A stretch of DNA of 64,000 nucleotides from Bacteroidota bacterium (GCA_023422635.1 JAFAGO010000049.1:1-64000); one strand, 5' to 3'. Shown: positions 35,449 through 44,669, counted from the stretch's first letter. Program-made: numbers and translations. The notes: generated by a model not told the origin, from the letters alone.

Positions 35449-35559
35449 AAAGTACTTAGATGAGTATCTGAAATTGTGTTTTTGTTCCACAAATGTGATG
35501 AAAACGGAAATATGAAAACAGCGTGTTTTCACCCTTTTTTTAAGGTGTTAAATACGGTA

Positions 35560-35589
35560 TTGTCATTTTTAAATCTAAATGTAATTTTG
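35560..35589 (+). promoter_or_regulatory. Predicted promoter of the threonine aldolase gene
   Basis: TTG (35560-35562), a 19-base spacer and TAATTTTG (35582-35589): a near-ideal Bacteroidota promoter. Its box ends only 4 bases before the ATG at 35594, so the transcript probably starts at or next to the start codon. Confidence 0.6.
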
Positions 35590-35593
35590 TAGG

Positions 35594-36622
35594 ATGAAAT
35601 ATTCTTTTAAAAACGACTATTCAGAAGGTGCTCATCCTTCTATATTAGAAGCATTATCGGCTTCAAATGATACTCAAGAAAACGGATATGGCCTCGATGA
35701 TTATTCAAAAAAGGCTTCGGATCAAATAAAAAATATTTGTAAAAATCCACTTGCAAAAATCTATTTTGTTGCAGGTGGTACATTGGCAAATTTGCTTGTG
35801 ATTAGCGCTCTTTTAAAACCTTACGAAAGTGTAATTTCTGCGCAATCAGGTCACATCAATACCAATGAAACTGGCGCCATTGAACATTCAGGGTTCAAAA
35901 TACATGCAGTTCACACGGACAATGGAAAATTAACTCCAGAAGCAATTTTTCCCGTTTTGCAAAATCATCAAAATTTTCCGCATCAAGTAAAACCTAAGTT
36001 GGTTTACATTTCAAATTCAACGGAAGTTGGAACGGTTTATTCGCTACAAGAATTAAAAGAACTGTATGATTTTTGTCGTTCGAATAATTTGTATCTCTTT
36101 ATGGATGGTGCTCGTTTGGGAAATGCTTTGGTTTCAGAAGATCAGTTGAATTTAAAAGTCATTGCTCAGTATACCGATATTTTTTACATCGGTGGAACTA
36201 AAAACGGCGGATTGTTTGGGGAAGCAATTGTAGTGAACCGACCAGAATTGTTAACCGATTTCGATTTTCATTTAAAACAGAAAGGAGCGCTTTTGGCGAA
36301 AGGTAGAATTTTAGGCGTTCAGTTTTCGCGTTTTTTTGAGGATGAATTGTATTTTAAGTTGGCTAAAAAAGCCAATGAATCAGCACAAAAAATTAGAGCA
36401 GCACTCGAAAATAAAAATGTAAAATTTTTATCGGATTCAGCAACCAATCAAATATTTCCGATTTTAGAAAATACAGTTATTGATAAGCTTTTAGAAGATT
36501 TTGAATTTTATAAATGGTCTTCACTAGATGAATCTCAATCTTCTATTCGATTAATCACTTCTTGGAGTACAAGTAAGAAAGCTGTTAATCTTTTTATTGA
36601 GAAAATAAACCTTTATTTGTGA
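35594..36622 (+). CDS. ltaE: Low-specificity L-threonine aldolase family protein
   Basis: A PLP enzyme cleaving threonine or allo-threonine to glycine and acetaldehyde. The 342-residue protein has the opening KNDYSEGAHPSILEAL, FVAGGTLANLLVISALL, ETGAIEHSGFKIH with the stacking His, YLFMDGARLGNALVSE with the PLP-binding Asp and Arg, and the Schiff-base Lys in IGGTKNGGLFGEAIV. All key residues are present. The gene is monocistronic, convergent with fabI across a shared hairpin. A related beta-eliminating lyase is possible, but the residues fit threonine aldolase best. Confidence 0.88.
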   Translation: MKYSFKNDYSEGAHPSILEALSASNDTQENGYGLDDYSKKASDQIKNICKNPLAKIYFVAGGTLANLLVISALLKPYESVISAQSGHINTNETGAIEHSGFKIHAVHTDNGKLTPEAIFPVLQNHQNFPHQVKPKLVYISNSTEVGTVYSLQELKELYDFCRSNNLYLFMDGARLGNALVSEDQLNLKVIAQYTDIFYIGGTKNGGLFGEAIVVNRPELLTDFDFHLKQKGALLAKGRILGVQFSRFFEDELYFKLAKKANESAQKIRAALENKNVKFLSDSATNQIFPILENTVIDKLLEDFEFYKWSSLDESQSSIRLITSWSTSKKAVNLFIEKINLYL

Positions 36623-36651
36623 AAAAATATGCCACTGAATTTCAGTGGCAT
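36623..36651 (-). terminator. Bidirectional terminator between ltaE and fabI
   Basis: Arms ATGCCACTGAA and TTCAGTGGCAT (36629-36651) with a T6 tail on the minus strand, serving fabI; a T-rich stretch on the plus side may also serve the threonine aldolase gene. Confidence 0.8.
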
Positions 36652-36673
36652 ACGTTTATTTTTATGGTTTCGC

Positions 36674-37495
36674 TTATTTGTTTTCTGCTTCACCTTCAAA
36701 GCGATCTACCACTTTTTGAGAAACTCCTGTATTGCTGAATCCGCCATCGTTGTAAAGATTTTGCATGGTAACCTTCTTCGTAAGATCCGAGAACATGGCC
36801 ACGCAGTAATCTGCACAATCTTCAGCAGTTGCATTTCCTAATGGAGACATATCTTCTGCATATCCTAAAAATCCTCCAAAACCTTTTACGCCGCTTCCTG
36901 CGGTAGTTGGAGTTGGCGACTGAGATATGGTATTTACGCGTACTTTTCTTTCGCCCCAATAATAACCGAAACTGCGTGCGATACTTTCTAAATACGATTT
37001 GTTGTCTCCCATATCGTTATAATCTGGGAATGTTCTTTGCGCCGCAATATAGGTTAATCCAAGAATAGAGCCCCATTCGTTTACGCAATCTTTTTCCCAA
37101 GCAACACGCATTACCTTGTGGAAAGAAACTGCCGATACATCCCAACCCTTTTCTAACCAATCATAATTTAACTCAGTATAGTGTTTTCCTTTTCTTACGT
37201 TTACGGACATACCGATGGAGTGTAGGATAAAATCTATTTTTCCGAATTTTGCGACAGCAGCATCAAAAAGTTTTTCAAGATCTTCCATAGAAGTGGCATC
37301 TGCACCAATAACTTCTGATCCAGTTTTGGCAGCCAATTCATTTAGTTCTCCCATTCTCATTGCAATTGGCGCATTGGATAAAATAAATTCAGCACCTTCT
37401 TCATGGCATCTTTCTGCAACTTTCCAAGCGATGGATTGGCTGTTAAGAGCACCGAAGATAATTCCTTTTTTACCTTTAAGTAAACCGTATGACAT
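36674..37495 (-). CDS. fabI: Enoyl-[acyl-carrier-protein] reductase (NADH)
   Basis: Last reduction step of each round of type II fatty acid synthesis in the cytoplasm. The 273-residue protein has the FabI cofactor start GKKGIIFGALNSQSIAWKVA, LHSIGMSVNVRKGKHYTELN, and the catalytic Tyr-x6-Lys in YNDMGDNKSYLESIARSFGY, with RVNTISQSPTPTTAGSGVKG after it. The YNDMGDNK motif keeps the expected Tyr, Met and Lys. It is a single-gene unit with its own terminator; the upstream neighbour on the same strand is a small helical protein. No resistance-type change to triclosan can be judged from sequence alone. Confidence 0.94.
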   Translation of the reverse strand: MSYGLLKGKKGIIFGALNSQSIAWKVAERCHEEGAEFILSNAPIAMRMGELNELAAKTGSEVIGADATSMEDLEKLFDAAVAKFGKIDFILHSIGMSVNVRKGKHYTELNYDWLEKGWDVSAVSFHKVMRVAWEKDCVNEWGSILGLTYIAAQRTFPDYNDMGDNKSYLESIARSFGYYWGERKVRVNTISQSPTPTTAGSGVKGFGGFLGYAEDMSPLGNATAEDCADYCVAMFSDLTKKVTMQNLYNDGGFSNTGVSQKVVDRFEGEAENK

Positions 37496-37551
37496 AATAA
37501 TTTTTATTTTTACAAAAATACGTAATTTATTGTTTAGAGCATAAAAACCGA

Positions 37552-37576
37552 AAGAGAATCAATTAATGATTCTCTT
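37552..37576 (-). terminator. Possible terminator of the small helical protein gene
   Basis: Arms AAGAGAATC and GATTCTCTT with a 7-base loop; the minus-strand tail has only a short T run. Confidence 0.5.
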
Positions 37577-37598
37577 CCTTATTTTGGATGAGCCAAAT

Positions 37599-37898
37599 TT
37601 AGTTGGTTGCTTTCTTAATTTCAGCTTTCACATCTTCAGCAGCATCTTTGGTTTTTTCCCAAGCTTCGCTTGCAGCATCTTTACCATCTTCCCAAGCATC
37701 TGCTAAATTTGCTTTCATTCTCTCGAACCAGCCTTCTTGTGTAGGTTCTTCGTTTTTTTCTTTTTGTTCACGAATATAATCTTTTGCTTGTTTTGCATAT
37801 TCGCTCACTTTGTCTTTAACGTTTTGTGCTCCGTCTCTTATAGCATTTTCTGTTTTGTCTACTGCGTTTTCTGCTTTGTTGAAATCTTGATTGTCCAT
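37599..37898 (-). CDS. Small charged helical protein of unknown function
   Basis: A 99-residue protein dominated by Lys, Glu, Asp and Ala, predicted to be a set of amphipathic helices: ENAVDKTENAIRDGAQNVKD, EYAKQAKDYIREQKEK and AWEKTKDAAEDVKAEIKKAT show 11-residue-like spacing. Such proteins resemble YtxH- or CsbD/LEA-type stress proteins, but I cannot place it in a family. There is no signal peptide or membrane segment. The frame extends 16 codons upstream to 37946 in Asn-rich sequence; the ATG at 37898 is chosen because the charged repeat pattern starts there. Confidence 0.7.
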   Translation of the reverse strand: MDNQDFNKAENAVDKTENAIRDGAQNVKDKVSEYAKQAKDYIREQKEKNEEPTQEGWFERMKANLADAWEDGKDAASEAWEKTKDAAEDVKAEIKKATN

Positions 37899-38039
37899 AA
37901 TTTTCAAATTTGTATTGTTATTTTGATTGGTATCAAAGCTATTCAAATTTTAAGGTGAGGAAAGAATTTTTACTGTTAAACAATTCTTAATATGAAAATT
38001 ATATAACTTTACTTCCGAAATTCTGAAATCAATTTATAG

Positions 38040-38609
38040 ATGAAAAATTTGGTACGTTGTGGCTGGTGCGAGAAAGATGATCTTTACAGAAATTACCACG
38101 ATGAAGAATGGGGAAAGCCCGTGTTTGACGATGATAAAATATTTGAATTTTTAGTATTAGAAACCTTTCAAGCAGGGTTAAGTTGGTACACCATTTTGCA
38201 AAAAAGAGCACATTTTAAGGAAGGTTTTGACCAATTTGATTATAAAAAAATTGCGAATTACTCTCAGGAAAAAATTGAAGATTTGCTTCAAAACCCTGGT
38301 ATTGTTCGTAATCGATTAAAAGTGAAAGGAACAGTTATCAATGCAATAAAATTCATGGAAGTACAAAAAGAATTTGGAAGCTTTTCGAAATATATTTGGA
38401 GCTTTGTTGGCGGGAAACCGATTGACAATCGACCGAATTCGTTGCAAGATGTTCCCGCTACCACCGAAATTTCGGATGCACTTTCGAAAGATTTGAAAAA
38501 GCGCGGATTTAAATTTGTGGGATCCACCGTAATGTATGCACACATGCAAGCAACGGGAATGGTGAATGATCATATTTTGGCATGCCATACGAGAACAAAA
38601 AATTCCTGA
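38040..38609 (+). CDS. tag: DNA-3-methyladenine glycosylase I
   Basis: Base-excision repair enzyme that removes 3-methyladenine from DNA. The 189-residue protein opens with RCGWCEKDDLYRNYHDEEWG, typical of Tag, with the zinc-binding Cys and His; FLVLETFQAGLSWYTIL holds the catalytic Glu region; GFKFVGSTVMYAHMQATGMV and NDHILACHT at the end supply the remaining zinc ligands His and Cys. Length is normal. The stop codon lies inside the hairpin shared with the convergent nucleoside phosphorylase gene. Confidence 0.94.
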   Translation: MKNLVRCGWCEKDDLYRNYHDEEWGKPVFDDDKIFEFLVLETFQAGLSWYTILQKRAHFKEGFDQFDYKKIANYSQEKIEDLLQNPGIVRNRLKVKGTVINAIKFMEVQKEFGSFSKYIWSFVGGKPIDNRPNSLQDVPATTEISDALSKDLKKRGFKFVGSTVMYAHMQATGMVNDHILACHTRTKNS

Positions 38610-38630
38610 GGATTAACTCAGGAATTTTAT
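38596..38630 (-). terminator. Bidirectional terminator between tag and the nucleoside phosphorylase gene
   Basis: Arms AATTCCTGAG and CTCAGGAATT with loop GATTAA. T7 follows on the minus strand and T4 on the plus strand, so it can serve both converging genes. Confidence 0.8.
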
Positions 38631-38659
38631 TAGTATCACTATTTGATTTCAATAGCGTA

Positions 38660-39514
38660 TTATTTAACAATGCGATCCAACACCCATTCAATCATCATTT
38701 TTTCGGAGGTATGGTGATCCGCAGAAAATTCTCCTCTTCTTCTATTGGCGATTACGCAGTTTACAGTAAGCGCTTTATGACCTAAAAGTTTTGATAAACC
38801 ATAAATGGCTGAAGTTTCCATTTCAAAGTTACTTACCCCTAAATTATTTAAGGTTTCAAGGAATTTGTCATCCAATGCTTTTAAACGCAATTGTCGACCT
38901 TGAGGTGCGTAAAATCCTGGGAAAGTTGCAGTGTTTCCGTGGTATTTCGCATCTTTATAATAATCGGAAATATCTTCTGCCCAATCGGAAAAGTAAAGCA
39001 TTGGCTTAACGTTTTCGTAAGGAAATTTTTCTAAAAAGTTTTTAGAAAATTCATTTTCAAAATTATAATCGGAGTAGAAGTGTAGAAGTCCATCTAGTCC
39101 CACAACGTTTTCAGTAACAAGCATTTGGTTTACTTCAACATCAGGATTAACGCTTCCGCATGTTCCTAGGCGGAAAAGTTGAAGTGCTTTTTTCTCGTCT
39201 TTCAATTCCTTATTTTTAAGATCGATGTTCACCAAAGCATCAAGCTCGTTCATCACGATATCTATGTTTTCTGTCCCGATTCCTGTGGACATAACCGTAA
39301 TTCTTTCGCCACGTAAAGTTCCAGTATGCGTGTAGAATTCTCTTTTGTTTTTCTTAATTTCTATGGAATCGAAGAATTTAGAAACTCTTGGGACACGATC
39401 TGGGTCGCCCACAAGAATAATTTTTTCTGCAATATCTTCTGGCACTAAATTTAAGTGGTAAACGCTTCCATCATCGTTTAAAACCAGCTCTGAAGCGGCA
39501 AGTTTGTTTAGCAT
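38660..39514 (-). CDS. Nucleoside phosphorylase (uridine phosphorylase-like)
   Basis: A 284-residue enzyme of the PNP/UDP family that splits nucleosides with phosphate for salvage. Visible motifs are IILVGDPDRVPRVSKFF (phosphate-binding Gly-Asp), VMSTGIGTENIDIVMNELDA, FRLGTCGSVNPDVEVN and the ribose/base region FEMETSAIYGLSKLLGHKAL, which includes the catalytic Glu-Met-Glu. The mid-part YFSDWAEDISDYYKD and the longer chain are typical of the Bacteroidota branch. Uridine is the likely substrate, but purine nucleosides cannot be excluded. Confidence 0.85.
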   Translation of the reverse strand: MLNKLAASELVLNDDGSVYHLNLVPEDIAEKIILVGDPDRVPRVSKFFDSIEIKKNKREFYTHTGTLRGERITVMSTGIGTENIDIVMNELDALVNIDLKNKELKDEKKALQLFRLGTCGSVNPDVEVNQMLVTENVVGLDGLLHFYSDYNFENEFSKNFLEKFPYENVKPMLYFSDWAEDISDYYKDAKYHGNTATFPGFYAPQGRQLRLKALDDKFLETLNNLGVSNFEMETSAIYGLSKLLGHKALTVNCVIANRRRGEFSADHHTSEKMMIEWVLDRIVK

Positions 39515-39599
39515 AAGTTTATGTTTAAAAAAAGGAACGTGAAGTTACGCAGATTTTTTCAAATAGCGAAGTAAAAACCTATAAATTGTTGGTTGTAAT

Positions 39600-39923
39600 T
39601 TATCCTCCAACGCGCTTGGTTTTATAGCCCATTTCCTTTAATAGAACCATAATTTTGTCGCGATTGTCGCCTTGGATAATGATGGTTCCCTCTTTTTCTG
39701 AACCACCTATTCCCAATTTTGTTTTTATTTTTTTAGAGATGGTTTTTAGTTCATCTTCCGAACCTTCAAAACCTTCTATTAAGGTTACGGGTTTTCCGTT
39801 TCTGCCTTTCTTTTCGTATTTACAAATTAAAGGTTCTTTTTGTTCGAATTTTTCCTCGGGCAATTCAAAATCTTGTTCTTCGTGATCGGGGAAAAGGTTC
39901 TTTAGTTGATCTCTTAAATCCAT
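39600..39923 (-). CDS. SUI1/YciH family translation factor-like protein
   Basis: A 107-residue protein related to eukaryotic eIF1 and bacterial YciH. The SUI1 domain fills about residues 35-107: KKGRNGKPVTLIEGFEGSED, ISKKIKTKLGIGGSEKEGTI and IIQGDNRDKIMVLLKEMGYK. The N-terminal 30 residues are acidic and probably flexible. Bacterial members are thought to influence start-site choice in translation, but their role is not settled. It is downstream on the same strand of no close partner; gldG's stop lies 38 bases beyond its own stop. Confidence 0.88.
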   Translation of the reverse strand: MDLRDQLKNLFPDHEEQDFELPEEKFEQKEPLICKYEKKGRNGKPVTLIEGFEGSEDELKTISKKIKTKLGIGGSEKEGTIIIQGDNRDKIMVLLKEMGYKTKRVGG

Positions 39924-39961
39924 TGTTTCGTGTACTAAAAAGTAAGATTATTATTGAGCAA

Positions 39962-41662
39962 TTATGCAAATTTGCTTTTTCTTAACCAATAGAAAAAAGT
40001 TCCCAAAGCGCCCAATATCGCAAGTGGAAGAAGGAGATTGATCCATTGCCATTTGCTTTTCTCTTCATCGATTAATTGGCGATCCAAAAGTCGAGCTTCA
40101 ATATTTCGGTTTCGTAAAGAAATAAGGTTGCTGTCATCCAAAAGATAATCCAACGCATTTCTTAAAAACTGATCATTTCCATATTCTTGATTGGTCAATA
40201 AATCTGTTCCTAATGGCAAAGGTTCACCTTTAAAAATTCCGTTACGACCAATATCACCATCGGCAATAATAATCATTTTGTTTTCTGGACTTTCAGCTCG
40301 AAACCCTGGATATTCATTTTTTTCGCTTCTTGTGGCATAAGCAGATTTAAATTTTCCATCTAAAGAAACCGCAAAAATTTTGGGAGTGGATGGTCTTTCA
40401 TTCATTCCTAAACTATCAACATTTGCAATTTCTTTTAATTCCACATAATTGGGAACTTGCTTTAATAGCGTTTTATTGCTGGATTCAAAAAGAACTTCTG
40501 TTTTAATTCCCGGTCTTCCCAATGTATCAATTGAGGTAGGAAATTCAAATTTTACAGGATTGATGTTTTTGGTAATCGGATTATTGTTTTCTGCAACACC
40601 AACCGGAAAGTATGGCCAAGGAACGCTCATGTATTGTGGATTACCTTGAACTTCGCCCGAAACCAAACGCAAGAGCGCAAATTTTTGAACATCTTTTACC
40701 AACGCAGGATTGATCCGTACGCCGTAATTGAAGAAAAAATCCGTCATATTCAAATCAATCGGGTAGGCCATGATTTTTTTTGCGCGTGTTAAAGTATCCA
40801 TTTCGGCATTTACAGCATCAATCATCCAAAGGGTTTTACCACCGTTCATAATGTATTGATCCAGAATTACTTTTTCACCTTCTGTAAAAGCTTTTCTTGG
40901 TTTTGCAATTACCAAAGCGTTGGTGCGTTTTAGCTGCGGAACATCTTCAAGTGTAATCTCTTTGCCGTTTTTGGGAATGATGGGGAAGGTGTTGTAGTTT
41001 TCAAGTGAAAGATCCATAAAACCTTGAAATTCTTTTGGACTTAATTCATCTTGATTGACTAAGACGCCAATATTTTTTTGGGTTTCTGATACTAAAGATT
41101 TAATGTTGGAAACCAAATTATACTCTAGATTTTCAATCGAACGGTTGAGCTGGTCTGGAGCGGAAAGACCTTGCTGATTTACAATTAACGGAATTGATGT
41201 TCCTCGATTGTTGTATTTTAAAACAGCATAAGGAAAAAGTACAATTTCAGAAATTTTTCCATCCTTCATATCGGGCAAAACGGAAGGTTGCATTCCCATG
41301 GCTTCCAAAGTGTCCTGCGACATTTTTGTTTTAATAGGATCGATAAATTTGAAGTCAATTTTTGGATTTACTTTTCGAAATTCATCGAGCATAAAAGCGG
41401 TTTCACTTTGTAATTGTTTGAAACTTGCCGGGAAATCGCCTTCTAGATATACATCTACCGTCAAAGGTTGCTTTACCGATTCTAAAACTTTTATCGTGTT
41501 ATCGGAAAGGGTGTAGCGTTTTTCTTCGGTAAGGTCGAATCTTGGGAAAGAAAACCTTCCAAAAATTCCGGATTTTAAAAATAACCCAAGCGCAGCAATA
41601 CAAAGTAGTGCAATTGCCACCATTTTGGTTGATGATTGTTTTTTGTTTTTTTGCACTTCCAT
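39962..41662 (-). CDS. gldG: Gliding motility-associated ABC transporter substrate-binding protein GldG
   Basis: The 566-residue partner of GldF in the Gld ABC system needed for gliding in flavobacteria. An N-terminal membrane helix (about residues 14-33, MVAIALLCIAALGLFLKSGI) is followed by the conserved RFDLTEEKRYTLSDNTIKVL and VDVYLEGDFPASFKQLQSE, then a long periplasmic region with a ThuA/GATase-like fold (LDQYIMNGGKTLWMIDAVNA). A final membrane helix (LLLPLAILGALGTFFYWLRK) ends it. The start codon shares one base with the gldF stop (TAATG), so the two are coupled. The ATPase gene gldA is not in the window. Confidence 0.93.
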   Translation of the reverse strand: MEVQKNKKQSSTKMVAIALLCIAALGLFLKSGIFGRFSFPRFDLTEEKRYTLSDNTIKVLESVKQPLTVDVYLEGDFPASFKQLQSETAFMLDEFRKVNPKIDFKFIDPIKTKMSQDTLEAMGMQPSVLPDMKDGKISEIVLFPYAVLKYNNRGTSIPLIVNQQGLSAPDQLNRSIENLEYNLVSNIKSLVSETQKNIGVLVNQDELSPKEFQGFMDLSLENYNTFPIIPKNGKEITLEDVPQLKRTNALVIAKPRKAFTEGEKVILDQYIMNGGKTLWMIDAVNAEMDTLTRAKKIMAYPIDLNMTDFFFNYGVRINPALVKDVQKFALLRLVSGEVQGNPQYMSVPWPYFPVGVAENNNPITKNINPVKFEFPTSIDTLGRPGIKTEVLFESSNKTLLKQVPNYVELKEIANVDSLGMNERPSTPKIFAVSLDGKFKSAYATRSEKNEYPGFRAESPENKMIIIADGDIGRNGIFKGEPLPLGTDLLTNQEYGNDQFLRNALDYLLDDSNLISLRNRNIEARLLDRQLIDEEKSKWQWINLLLPLAILGALGTFFYWLRKSKFA

Positions 41663-42390
41663 TATTTTTTCTTTTCAACAAAATATACGGCAGCAAGCAA
41701 ACTGCACATCATAATCACAACAAAATACAAAACACTTCCTACATCAATAAGTCCACGAGAGAAACTTAAAAAATTTTGGTATAAACCAATGTTCTGTAGA
41801 ATGAAATCTGCACCGCCTAAAAGTTTGTAACTTGCCAATTGTTCAATCCCATAATACAGCAAAAAACAGATGAAAACACCAGTTAAATATGCCATAATTT
41901 GGTTGGATGAAATTGCTGAAGAAAAGATTCCGATTGATGCAAAAGCACCGATAAGAAAAATTAAGCCGATATAACTTCCAAAAGTGGCGCCCATATCGAT
42001 ATTTCCTTCTGGAGTACCTAAAACGTAAACGGAATACAAGTAAATTAACGACGGTAGCAAGCAAAGAATTCCCATTACCCAAACCGAAAGGAATTTTCCG
42101 CTCACAATTCCCCAAACCCGAACCGGTTGAGAAAATAGCCAGCTTAAGGTTCCGTTTTGCTGTTCTTCCGCGAGGGTTTTCATTGATAAAGCGGGAATAA
42201 TAAACATTAAGATCCAAGGCGCAAGTACAAAATAGCTTTGCAATGTTGCCGTACCGATTTCGAAAATGTTATAAGAATTATCGAAGAAAAAGAGAAATAA
42301 TGAACCAATAATGCTGAATGCAGCAATAATGAACCAGGCGCTCCAATTCCCGATATAACTCCAAAGTTCTTTTTTAAATATAGCCAGCAT
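41662..42390 (-). CDS. gldF: Gliding motility-associated ABC transporter permease GldF
   Basis: A 242-residue inner-membrane permease with six hydrophobic helices. The N-terminus MLAIFKKELWSYIGNWSAWF, the LAEEQQNGTLSWLFSQPVRV motif between helices two and three and the paired helices at the end are typical of ABC-2 type permeases of the GldF group. It is co-transcribed and translationally coupled with gldG (one-base overlap). In Flavobacterium johnsoniae the pair is required, with GldA, for gliding; many relatives keep the genes without visible movement, so motility here cannot be claimed. Confidence 0.92.
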   Translation of the reverse strand: MLAIFKKELWSYIGNWSAWFIIAAFSIIGSLFLFFFDNSYNIFEIGTATLQSYFVLAPWILMFIIPALSMKTLAEEQQNGTLSWLFSQPVRVWGIVSGKFLSVWVMGILCLLPSLIYLYSVYVLGTPEGNIDMGATFGSYIGLIFLIGAFASIGIFSSAISSNQIMAYLTGVFICFLLYYGIEQLASYKLLGGADFILQNIGLYQNFLSFSRGLIDVGSVLYFVVIMMCSLLAAVYFVEKKK

Positions 42391-42587
42391 AATAAATGGG
42401 CAATTGATTTTTTTGGTGAAGGTGTAACGTGATAAAACTATTTTTGTAAACGAAAAAATGTCTCAAACATTACGCTACATCGTATTGATTTGCAAAATAA
42501 ACAAATGCAAAAATAATATAAATCGTGTGAACTTCTCGAAAAAAGACAAATAGGTTTACAATAGGTTTTGAATACGGGACAATTCTT

Positions 42588-43415
42588 CTATTCAAACTCG
42601 ATATAAATTTTATCACCAGGATTCATGCCGAATAAAGATTGCGCACCATTGGTTTTACTTCCTTTATAAATGGCAATTTCCATTAATCCAGCTTCATTAA
42701 AAATAACAACTGAATTCCCGTGATATTGGCTTTCATCTTCCCAATCTTTAACAATATCGGTATAATATTGGTGAATTTCAGTGAAGGAAATATTGCGAAC
42801 TTTAATTTTAAAGCTAGAAAAATTAACCATCGCTTTATCAAAAAAACTTTTTCGAATATTGGAAATAATGTTGCCAAAATGGTCGATGTACATTACTTCG
42901 CCAATAATCATTTTTTCGTTTTCTTTATTAGGCGGTTTCAGAAAATAAATTTGTTTTGGTTCGGTAAAAACTCTTCCGATAATTTCGGGAAGACCACCAT
43001 TTTGCAAGTGCGCTGCTGCCGGCGCAAAAACATCGGTTGCAAGAAATTTTACTTCATCATCAAACCGATTTCCAAAAGTAATTTCGTAGATGGCTTCTGG
43101 TTTCAAATCGAAAAAAATTAAGCTGAGAACACCATTATCTGCCGCAATAAAATACTGGTCGTCCGCCTTATACAAAAGAGATTTTCTTTGCTTGCTGTAT
43201 AAGCTGTCAACAGCAATAATGTGCACCGTACCTTTTGGGAAAAAGCGATATGCATTGCGCACAATATAAGATGTTTGCGTAAGATTGTACGGTTGTATAT
43301 CGTGTGAAATATCTACAATATTAACATCTTCTTTTAAGTTCAGAATTTTCCCCTTAATTGCAGCAACGCGGTAATCTGTAAGTCCGTAATCTGTGGTAAG
43401 GGTAATAATGGGCAT
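42588..43415 (-). CDS. SAM hydroxide adenosyltransferase (DUF62) family protein
   Basis: A 275-residue enzyme of the fluorinase/duf62 fold that cleaves S-adenosylmethionine with water to adenosine and methionine. The N-terminus IITLTTDYGLTDYRVAAIKG, VNIVDISHDIQPYNLTQTSY, TVHIIAVDSLYSKQRK and YFIAADNGVLSLIF carry the conserved substrate and water-activating residues. The C-terminal beta-barrel (about residues 180-275) contains VMYIDHFGNIISNI and GNSVVIFNEAGLMEIAIYKG. Halogenation is not expected, as the adenosyltransferase type is the common one. It is divergent from the PhoH gene. The cellular purpose of this family is not settled. Confidence 0.88.
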   Translation of the reverse strand: MPIITLTTDYGLTDYRVAAIKGKILNLKEDVNIVDISHDIQPYNLTQTSYIVRNAYRFFPKGTVHIIAVDSLYSKQRKSLLYKADDQYFIAADNGVLSLIFFDLKPEAIYEITFGNRFDDEVKFLATDVFAPAAAHLQNGGLPEIIGRVFTEPKQIYFLKPPNKENEKMIIGEVMYIDHFGNIISNIRKSFFDKAMVNFSSFKIKVRNISFTEIHQYYTDIVKDWEDESQYHGNSVVIFNEAGLMEIAIYKGSKTNGAQSLFGMNPGDKIYIEFE

Positions 43416-43532
43416 TTGAAAATAGTACTTTCTGCAAAAATACCAAATATCTTAGATTGTGGAAAAGTAAAATGGATTTTATATTTTTTTTATGCTACAT
43501 TTACTCCAATAACTTTTAAGCCAAAATGATAC

Positions 43533-44492
43533 ATGTTTGAACTTAATTACGAAATTTCAGGAATCGATTCTAAAACATTCTACGGAGTCAATAACCAGTT
43601 TTTTAATTTAATAAAATCCACATTTCCAACATTAAAAATTACAGGGCGCGATTATCATATTTTTGCGATGGGAACGCAAGAAGCGTTAGATGTGCTAAAA
43701 TCGAAATTGGATGATATTGTAAGTTTTATTTCAAAACATAATTCTATCCATTTAAAAGATGTTGAGAATATCTTGAATTTGAAAGATGATGTTGAAAAAC
43801 AATTGGTATTCGATCAAGATATTATTGTGAAAGGCGTAAAAGGGAAGGTGATTAAAGCCAAAACCACCAATCTGAAAAAGCTAGTTAAGGAAGTCGATAA
43901 AAAAGATATGGTGTTTGCAATTGGGCCAGCAGGAACTGGGAAAACCTACACCAGTGTTGCGCTTGCTGCTCGTGCACTTCGAGATAAAGAGGTGAAAAGA
44001 ATTATTCTGACTCGTCCTGCAGTAGAAGCAGGGGAAAGCTTAGGGTTTCTTCCAGGCGATTTAAAAGAAAAGCTTGATCCGTATTTGCAACCGTTATATG
44101 ATGCGCTTCGCGATATGATTCCGCATGAAAAATTAGAAAGTTTTATCGAAAAAAGAGTTATTGAAGTCGCGCCACTTGCTTTTATGAGAGGTCGAACTTT
44201 AGATGAAGCTTTTGTGATTTTGGATGAAGCGCAAAATACTACTCATTCTCAAATGAAAATGTTTCTTACAAGAATGGGGATGAATGCAAAGTTTATCATT
44301 ACCGGAGATCCAAGTCAGGTTGATTTGCCTTTGAAGCAAAAATCAGGATTAAAAGAAGCAATGCGAATTTTGAAAAATGTAAACGAAATAGGATTTATTC
44401 ATCTAACGGAAGAAGATGTGGTACGCCATCCAGTTGTAAGAAAAATTATCAACGCTTACAGCAGCGAAGAAAAACGAATGAGAGAAGAATAA
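43533..44492 (+). CDS. PhoH family ATPase
   Basis: A 319-residue cytoplasmic P-loop ATPase of the PhoH/YbeZ type, linked in other bacteria to RNA metabolism and ribosome maturation with YbeY. The N-terminal part (about residues 1-100) is a KH-like domain (LKITGRDYHIFAMGTQEALD). Walker A is GPAGTGKTYTSVALAARAL with the first Gly at residue 131, Walker B is AFVILDEAQNTTHSQMKMFL, and FIITGDPSQVDLPLKQKSGL follows, all as in the family. It is a single-gene unit; ybeY is not in the window. Confidence 0.92.
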   Translation: MFELNYEISGIDSKTFYGVNNQFFNLIKSTFPTLKITGRDYHIFAMGTQEALDVLKSKLDDIVSFISKHNSIHLKDVENILNLKDDVEKQLVFDQDIIVKGVKGKVIKAKTTNLKKLVKEVDKKDMVFAIGPAGTGKTYTSVALAARALRDKEVKRIILTRPAVEAGESLGFLPGDLKEKLDPYLQPLYDALRDMIPHEKLESFIEKRVIEVAPLAFMRGRTLDEAFVILDEAQNTTHSQMKMFLTRMGMNAKFIITGDPSQVDLPLKQKSGLKEAMRILKNVNEIGFIHLTEEDVVRHPVVRKIINAYSSEEKRMREE

Positions 44493-44635
44493 TTATGCTC
44501 GCTGAAATTTTAGCCGTTGAAAATGAGGTGTTTAAATATTCTTTAGAAATAATAGGTTATTAGTTTTTATATAGTTTAATACTTTATAATTCATCTAATT
44601 TTTTAATAGATACTGTGTTTTTTAAGTGTTTTGTT

Positions 44636-44643
44636 TAAATTTG
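44636..44643 (+). promoter_or_regulatory. Predicted -7 box of the outer-membrane barrel gene
   Basis: TAAATTTG lies 26 bases before the ATG at 44670. I do not see a well-placed upstream TTG. Confidence 0.45.
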
Positions 44644-44669
44644 CATCCGCAATTTTAAAAGTTATATTT

